Source: Candidatus Yonathbacteria bacterium (GTDB lineage: Bacteria; Patescibacteriota; Minisyncoccia; Phycocordibacterales; UBA1550). From it: 24,881 nucleotides of DNA. The notes under the pieces are model-generated. The model worked only from the letters and a program-made list of their open reading frames with translations, was not told the DNA's origin and made no database searches. Positions 20,660 through 24,881 of the stretch are shown here, piece by piece (within the stretch, counting starts at the first letter, position 1; the number at the start of each line of letters is the position of its first letter). Location: assembly GCA_003489395.1 (NCBI GenBank), contig DNMN01000061.1, forward strand, positions 1 through 24,881, in the 5' to 3' direction. The translations under genes were made by a program, and so were the position numbers.

Positions 20660-20740
20660 TTGAATATTGAATGTTGAATATTGAATGTTGAATAAATACA
20701 GGGTGGCGCACCCATTCTATATTCTATATTCGATATTCTA
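20660..20740. repeat. two 7-base tandem arrays flanking a hairpin between dnaK and dnaJ
   Basis: 20660-20694 is five copies of TTGAATA/TTGAATG alternating. 20714-20740 is nearly four copies of ATTCTAT/ATTCGAT and includes the dnaK stop codon. Between them, 20701-20713 is a GGGTG-GCG-CACCC hairpin. The two arrays are roughly complementary, so the dnaK-dnaJ junction may fold into a long imperfect stem. Confidence 0.7.
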
Positions 20741-22630
20741 CTTTGTCTCGTCTTCCTTGTACTCCGCATCGTGCACTGTGCCTTCGCCTTCTGCCTTTGG
20801 AGCCTCTCCCTCAGACTTCGCGCTCTCTGCATTCTTCATCATTTCTTCACCGATTTTTGAAAGCTCGTCCGAAAGCTCCTGTGATGCCTTCTTCATCGCC
20901 TCAATGTCAGTTCCTTTTGAAGCCTCCTTTGCGGAAGTGATTTTTGTCTCCACTGCGGATTTTATATCTCCGGAAACTTTTTCGCCGTTATCGCGGAGCG
21001 ATTTTTCAGCGGTATACACCATTTGTTCAAGCAAATTTTTTGTCTCGGCACTGTCGCGCTTTTTTGCGTCCTCCTCTGCGTTCATTTCTGCCTCTTTCTG
21101 CATACGCGCGATGTCGTCCTTTGAAAGACCTGAGCTCGCTTCAATGCGGATTGATTGTTCCTTACCTGTGGTCTTTTCTTTTGCCTTTACCTGAAGGATG
21201 CCGTTTGCGTCCACATCAAAAGAAACCTCCACCTGCGGTACTCCGCGGTGTGATGGTGGAATGCCGTCCAAGATAAAGCGACCGAGGGATTTGTTGTCAG
21301 GCGCCATTGGTCGCTCGCCCTGCACTACGTGAATCTCCACCGAAGTTTGATTGTCAGCGGCTGTAGAAAAAATCTGTGAGCGTGATGCGGGAATCGTTGT
21401 GTTCTTTTCAATAAGTTTTGTGGCAACATTTCCGAACGTTTCAATGCCAAGCGAAAGTGGAATGACGTCCAAAAGAAGCACGTCCTTCACGTCGCCTTGC
21501 AAAATCCCAGCCTGAATAGCAGCGCCGATAGCCACCACCTCGTCTGGGTTGATTGAACGGTTAGGCTCTTTTCCAAAAAGCTCCTTCACCGCGTTCACGA
21601 TAGCTGGCATACGTGTCTGCCCACCAACCATAATGATTTCGTTGATGTCTTCTTTTTTGAATGGAGATGCAGAGAGAGCGCGCTTTGTAATCTCGATGGA
21701 TTTCTCTATGTATTCGCGAGCGAGGTCATCCAATGTCGCGCGAGAAAGCTTCATCAAAAGGTGCTTTGGGCCGTCCGCTCCTGAAGTGATGAACGGAATA
21801 TTGATTTCCGATTCTGTGGTTGTGGAAAGCTCGTGCTTTGCTTTTTCTGCGGACTCCTTCAAACGCTGGAGCGCCATCACATCTTTTGAAACATCAATGC
21901 CTGATTCTTTTTTAAACTCACTCGCAATGTGCTGAATAATTTTCTGGTCAATATCCTCACCGCCCATATGCACATCGCCATCGGTGGACTTTACCTCAAT
22001 GACATCACCGCCGACTTCAAGCACAGACACGTCAAATGTACCGCCTCCAAAGTCGTACACAACAATCTTCTCATCCTTCTTTTTATTAAAACCGTAAGCG
22101 AGCGCTGCCGCGGTAGGCTCGTTTATAATGCGCTTCACATCAAAACCTGCAATCTGCCCCGCGTCCTTTGTCGCCTGACGCTGTGAGTCGTTGAAATACG
22201 CAGGCACGGTAATCACCGCCTCTGTAATTTTTTCACCAAGCTTTGCTTCCGCATCCGCCTTGAGCTTCTGAAGGACCATCGCAGAAATTTCCTCTGGACG
22301 ATACTGCTTGTCCCCCATTTTTACTTGCACGCCACCAGTTGGAGATTTCTCAATAGCGAACGGCACAACTTTTTTGTCGCGCTGAACACCATCGTCCTCA
22401 AATGTGTGCCCGATCATTCGCTTGATACCAAAGAGCGTGTTTTGCGGGTTTGTTACCGCCTGCCTTTTTGCCAAAAGTCCCACCAAGCGTTCACCACTTT
22501 TTGAAACCGCGACGATAGACGGCGTGGTGCGCGCGCCCTCAATGTTTTCTACAATACGTGGCTCGCCACCCTCTATGATAGCAACCGCGCTGTTTGTTGT
22601 ACCCAAGTCAATTCCTAAAATTTTTGCCAT
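20738..22630 (-). CDS. dnaK: molecular chaperone DnaK (Hsp70)
   Basis: The 630-residue Hsp70 has the ATPase signatures [31 protein letters not shown] and [13 protein letters not shown], then the linker [20 protein letters not shown] and the substrate-binding domain, with an acidic C-terminal tail ([17 protein letters not shown]). The EF/ATP-binding loops are intact and the length is normal. It refolds proteins together with DnaJ and GrpE, whose genes flank it in the order grpE-dnaK-dnaJ. No CIRCE element or SD is visible upstream; instead a three-way-junction inverted repeat fills the grpE-dnaK gap, which may affect transcript processing. Confidence 0.99.
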   Translation of the reverse strand: MAKILGIDLGTTNSAVAIIEGGEPRIVENIEGARTTPSIVAVSKSGERLVGLLAKRQAVTNPQNTLFGIKRMIGHTFEDDGVQRDKKVVPFAIEKSPTGGVQVKMGDKQYRPEEISAMVLQKLKADAEAKLGEKITEAVITVPAYFNDSQRQATKDAGQIAGFDVKRIINEPTAAALAYGFNKKKDEKIVVYDFGGGTFDVSVLEVGGDVIEVKSTDGDVHMGGEDIDQKIIQHIASEFKKESGIDVSKDVMALQRLKESAEKAKHELSTTTESEINIPFITSGADGPKHLLMKLSRATLDDLAREYIEKSIEITKRALSASPFKKEDINEIIMVGGQTRMPAIVNAVKELFGKEPNRSINPDEVVAIGAAIQAGILQGDVKDVLLLDVIPLSLGIETFGNVATKLIEKNTTIPASRSQIFSTAADNQTSVEIHVVQGERPMAPDNKSLGRFILDGIPPSHRGVPQVEVSFDVDANGILQVKAKEKTTGKEQSIRIEASSGLSKDDIARMQKEAEMNAEEDAKKRDSAETKNLLEQMVYTAEKSLRDNGEKVSGDIKSAVETKITSAKEASKGTDIEAMKKASQELSDELSKIGEEMMKNAESAKSEGEAPKAEGEGTVHDAEYKEDETK

Positions 22631-22673
22631 GTTAGTTTTTGTTAGTGAACGCAGTGAGCTTAGAAAAACTTAC

Positions 22674-22742
22674 ACCCGGTTAAATGCGATTTTTCAAATC
22701 GCGATTTCAAATTTATGCAAATTTGAAATCATTTAACTGGGT
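22674..22742. repeat. three-armed inverted repeat in the grpE-dnaK gap
   Basis: 22674-22685 pairs with 22731-22742 (12 positions, one G-T). Inside it, 22686-22692 pairs with 22696-22702 (7 bp) and 22703-22714 pairs with 22719-22730 (12 bp, perfect). The three helices abut with no unpaired base at the junction. On the minus strand, which is the mRNA, the G-T becomes a C-A mismatch. The function is unknown. Confidence 0.7.
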
Positions 22743-22795
22743 AAATAATCTAATGTCGCTTCGCTCGTTATCTTATTTATAAAATTTCGACTTTT

Positions 22796-23422
22796 CTATT
22801 CCACCGGATGTCCAAATGATTTCACTTTTGCCGGACGGATAACTTTGCTGTGCAAACGATAACCTTTTTGTACGACTTCAGAAACTGTATCTGCTTCTTT
22901 TTCTGACGTTGGCGGAACCTCTTCTATTGCGACATGCGTTCTCGGGTCTACTTTTTCACCCACCTTTCCTATTTCAGTAAGACCACGGGATTCAAGTACA
23001 GAATACATTTGCGCGTAAATATATTCAACACCCTTTCGCCAATTTTCGTCCACCTTTTCCCACGCTTCTTTGTTGCCAAAAGCCATCGCGAAGCTGTCTA
23101 GAACGGGAATAAGGTCGTCAACGAGACCCTCGGCCGCGAACTTTATCATCTCACCGCGACGCGTGTCCTCGTCTTTTTTAATATTTGCGAAATCCGCGCG
23201 CATTCTCTGCCACCCGTCCAAGTACTCTTTCTTTTCTTTCTCGCAGGTTTTGAGTTTCTCGCGAAGCTTCTTCATCGCGAGCGCGGGACTCTCCGACTCC
23301 TCCTCGCTTTCAAATCGGAGGTCTTCACTATACGTAGTGTTTTCCTCTGTGTCAAGAGATTCTTTTTGCGTGTCCATATCTTCTATTTTTTCCTCTTTTT
23401 CTTCGTGTTCTGTGTTGGTCAT
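22796..23422 (-). CDS. grpE: nucleotide exchange factor GrpE
   Basis: The protein of about 208 residues releases ADP from DnaK. An acidic disordered N-terminus (MTNTEHEEKEEKIEDMDTQK) is followed by a long coiled coil (KKLREKLKTCEKEKKEYLDG) and the GrpE core WQRMRADFANIKKDEDTRR, VDDLIPVLDSFAMAF and the C-terminal beta-domain VQKGYRLHSKVIRPAKV. The start could also be the ATG at 23440; I prefer 23422 because it begins the typical acidic segment, but no SD decides. It is the first gene of the grpE-dnaK-dnaJ operon. No heat-shock operator is recognised. Confidence 0.93.
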   Translation of the reverse strand: MTNTEHEEKEEKIEDMDTQKESLDTEENTTYSEDLRFESEEESESPALAMKKLREKLKTCEKEKKEYLDGWQRMRADFANIKKDEDTRRGEMIKFAAEGLVDDLIPVLDSFAMAFGNKEAWEKVDENWRKGVEYIYAQMYSVLESRGLTEIGKVGEKVDPRTHVAIEEVPPTSEKEADTVSEVVQKGYRLHSKVIRPAKVKSFGHPVE

Positions 23423-23468
23423 ATTGCTTTGAAACCTCATCTTACCATATTGAGCTAAATGGGTAAAA

Positions 23469-23663
23469 TTATTTTTTAGCTGATTTTACGATACCAAGAT
23501 CGCGACAAATTTTTTGCGCAAGATTATTATCAATCTCGTTATGTCTCGGTACAGTGGAGGTACGGCGTGTCAGTGCATTAAAAAACACACTGTGGTTTGC
23601 ACCTTCACGAAGAAGCGTGCATCCATGTTTATGGAGATGCTTGAGAAAATCAAGCCTTTTCAT
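23469..23663 (-). CDS. hicA: HicA-like mRNA interferase toxin
   Basis: The 64-residue basic protein is a HicA/YcfA-type double-stranded-RNA-binding-fold toxin. Visible are LHKHGCTLLREGANHSVFFN, with the Gly and the catalytic-type His of the family, and VPRHNEIDNNLAQKICRDLG, which matches the conserved P-x-H and C-terminal helix. Its start ATG directly follows the stop of the hicB-like gene (TAAATG), so the pair is translated together. HicA degrades mRNA and is held inactive by HicB. The antitoxin-first order differs from the most common hicAB order. No SD is seen. Confidence 0.85.
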   Translation of the reverse strand: MKRLDFLKHLHKHGCTLLREGANHSVFFNALTRRTSTVPRHNEIDNNLAQKICRDLGIVKSAKK

Positions 23664-23888
23664 TTACGCGGGAAGCAAAACATTAAGCGGTTCACGGCGC
23701 GCGCCAGTGCCAGCATCTTTGCGACTTATCACACGATTTACTTCAAGAACAAGAGTGAGCGCTTCCTCTAGATTTTTACGTGCCTCGGCAAGAGTACGCC
23801 CTTGTGTGTTGACGCCTGAAAGCTCTTCAACCCAACCAAGATACCATTTCCCACTTTTTTTATATACTGCAGTAAATTGCTGTTTCAT
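23664..23888 (-). CDS. hicB: HicB-like antitoxin
   Basis: The 74-residue protein has the short HicB partner-binding fold: MKQQFTAVYKKSGKWYLGWV with EELSGVNTQGRTLAEARKNL, the family pattern of a strand pair, the G-x-N-T-x-G-x-T loop and a Glu/Leu-rich helix. The C-terminal DNA-binding domain of longer HicB proteins is absent, so operon autorepression by this protein alone is doubtful. A promoter lies at 23898-23927 and the leader is only a few bases. It directly precedes the hicA-like gene. Confidence 0.83.
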   Translation of the reverse strand: MKQQFTAVYKKSGKWYLGWVEELSGVNTQGRTLAEARKNLEEALTLVLEVNRVISRKDAGTGARREPLNVLLPA

Positions 23889-23897
23889 AATAGTACA

Positions 23898-23927
23898 ATG
23901 ATACCACGCCTCCTACAACTTCGTCAA
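23898..23927 (-). promoter_or_regulatory. promoter of the hicBA-like operon
   Basis: TTGACG (23927-23922) and TATCAT (23903-23898) are 18 bases apart, with TGG before the -10. The start is near 23891, about three bases before the ATG, so the mRNA is almost leaderless. Confidence 0.7.
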
Positions 23928-23964
23928 ACCAAGCATATACCAAATATTTTAGCATTTACGTTCT

Positions 23965-24083
23965 AAGCGTTTATCTCGAGATGAATACAAGGCACGGAAA
24001 AAGCGCCCGCGGGAGGTGTACAAGTAGTACTCCGACCAAGGGCGCTTTTTTCGTAACGAAGTAGTCGCTCGAGATTAACGCTT
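23965..24083. repeat. outer inverted repeat around the rpsI terminator
   Basis: AAGCGTTTATCTCGAG (23965-23980) matches the reverse complement of 24068-24083 at 15 of 16 positions, and the right arm includes the rpsI stop codon. It encloses the terminator hairpin, making a large nested fold. Confidence 0.6.
23998..24050 (-). terminator. terminator of the rplM-rpsI operon, bidirectional shape
   Basis: The 11-bp perfect arms AAAAAGCGCCC (23998-24008) and GGGCGCTTTTT (24040-24050) enclose a further GGAG/CTCC stem. On the minus strand the hairpin ends in TTTTT; on the plus strand in TTTTTT. Confidence 0.9.
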
Positions 24084-24527
24084 TGACCATTGAGGAGCCT
24101 TGCGAGCTTTCTTAAGTCCAAACTTACGACGCTCTTTCATACGTGGGTCGCGCTTTAGAAAACCAAGCTTCTTTAAACGCTTGCGAGTCTCCTCGTCAAA
24201 AGTAACTAATGCGCGTGAAAGTCCGTGACGGAGCGCCTCTGCTTGAGAGTGGATTCCACCACCGACAACCTTTACAGATACAGCAAACTTTCCTGCAACT
24301 TTTGATTTTTCAATCGCCTCTGAAACGATTTTCTGAAGCTCTAGTGTGGGAAAATATGTTTTCACATCTTTGTCGTTAATAACCAAAGATTCCTTTGAAC
24401 CCTCTGTAATGCGAACTCGCGCGGTTGAAGTCTTGCGACGACCAACAGCCTCAATATAGCGATGAGCCACCTTTGCCACCTTTGCAACCTTTACTTCCTC
24501 TTTTGTTGTTGTATCTTTGGTCGTCAT
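24075..24527 (-). CDS. rpsI: 30S ribosomal protein S9
   Basis: The 150-residue S9 has a Lys/Val-rich N-terminal extension of about 25 residues, then RYIEAVGRRKTSTARVRI, the conserved GRRK-x-x-x-AR-V signature, and the C-terminal RNA-reaching tail KKARKAPQWSKR ending in the invariant Lys-Arg. It binds 16S rRNA in the small-subunit head and contacts the P-site tRNA. It follows rplM with one base between stop and start, the usual bacterial order. No SD is present. Confidence 0.98.
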   Translation of the reverse strand: MTTKDTTTKEEVKVAKVAKVAHRYIEAVGRRKTSTARVRITEGSKESLVINDKDVKTYFPTLELQKIVSEAIEKSKVAGKFAVSVKVVGGGIHSQAEALRHGLSRALVTFDEETRKRLKKLGFLKRDPRMKERRKFGLKKARKAPQWSKR

Positions 24528-24528
24528 A

Positions 24529-24873
24529 TTATTCTGTAATTTTTAAATTCTTCATGCGTGACTTGTGCAAACGGTTGCGAGGAATCATACGTGAAATTGC
24601 GCGTAGGAAAACTTCTGAGTAACCTTTTTTCTCAATAGTGTAACCGATTGTGCGCTCCTTGAGACCGCCTGGGTAGCCAGAAAAAAGTTTTGCATGCACT
24701 TCTCCCATCTTTGATGGAGCGATGGTCGCCTTTGAAGCATTCTCAATTACCACTTCTACAGGAGCCACGAGGTGCTTCTGAAATGCAACTGAGTTTTTGC
24801 CCATAAGAACGCTCGCTGCCTCGGTGGCAACACGTCCTACGGATTTTCCTTTTGCGTCAATTTTGTATGTCAT
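24529..24873 (-). CDS. rplM: 50S ribosomal protein L13 (short form)
   Basis: The 114-residue protein has the L13 core MTYKIDAKGKSVGRVATEAA, AFQKHLVAPVEVVIENAS, KLFSGYPGGLKE and the C-terminal IPRNRLHKSRMKNLKI. L13 binds 23S rRNA early in large-subunit assembly. It is about 30 residues shorter than the E. coli protein (142), ending soon after the last conserved helix; I recall short L13 in Patescibacteria, so it is probably normal here. The ATG lies 8 bases from the window end, so the promoter is not visible. rpsI follows. Confidence 0.97.
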   Translation of the reverse strand: MTYKIDAKGKSVGRVATEAASVLMGKNSVAFQKHLVAPVEVVIENASKATIAPSKMGEVHAKLFSGYPGGLKERTIGYTIEKKGYSEVFLRAISRMIPRNRLHKSRMKNLKITE

Positions 24874-24881
24874 ATAATTAT

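Noticed and set aside
20660..20740. CRISPR array
   Set aside because: The repeat units are only 7 bases and contiguous, with no spacers; no cas genes are present.
20685..21194. A 169-residue open frame on the plus strand
   Set aside because: It is antisense to the dnaK 3' end and has a Ser/Phe-rich composition typical of a shadow frame.

Overview
The window looks like a chromosomal segment of a Patescibacteria (CPR) genome, probably of the Parcubacteria kind. The evidence is: most housekeeping genes start without a Shine-Dalgarno (SD) sequence and several promoters sit directly on the start codon; ribosomal protein L13 is short (114 residues); a DUF5674-like gene is present; and a repeat reading NPVRDN lies upstream of plsC, a motif I remember from many Parcubacteria proteins. 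UGA works as a stop, so the code is ordinary. Nearly everything is on the minus strand; the exceptions are one metallopeptidase-like gene and one candidate small RNA. I see no rRNA, tRNA, IS element or CRISPR array. The assignment is inferred from these traits only.

Layout. (1) 1-3600 is an accessory region: a DUF5674-like gene, a candidate small RNA ending in a 48-bp perfect palindrome, a possible toxin-like gene, a VapBC-like toxin-antitoxin pair, a lone plus-strand HExxH gene, a small Asp/Gly-rich peptide gene and a GNAT acetyltransferase. Two fragments of the 3' end of a histidine kinase gene lie between these genes; the complete kinase is at 3621-5324. Each kinase tail is followed by a different cargo gene. 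(2) 3621-11830 holds the 7TM-type kinase overlapping an NAD-dependent reductase, an S9 peptidase, an ABC exporter, a CYTH protein and an AstE/AspA-like deacylase. (3) 11912-15408 is a distinct module: a GNAT-like gene behind a complete T-box riboswitch, a chorismate-mutase-like/methyltransferase fusion, trpS, and a small zinc-ribbon protein. All four genes have SD sequences, unlike their surroundings. (4) 15656-19457 holds a second ABC exporter, a GNAT, an S51 peptidase and a PlsC acyltransferase. (5) 19592-23422 is the chaperone operon grpE-dnaK-dnaJ, with structured intergenic DNA. (6) 23469-24873 is a HicBA-like toxin-antitoxin pair, then rpsI and rplM.

How the parts fit. Regions 4-6 and much of region 2 are core functions (protein folding, lipid synthesis, ribosome, export). 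Regions 1 and 3 look acquired. The most interesting signals are the repeated kinase 3' ends separating cargo genes, the T-box and SD-bearing trpS module in a CPR-like genome, the candidate three-way-junction RNA at 457-563, and the strongly expressed-looking acidic peptide gene at 2698-2871.
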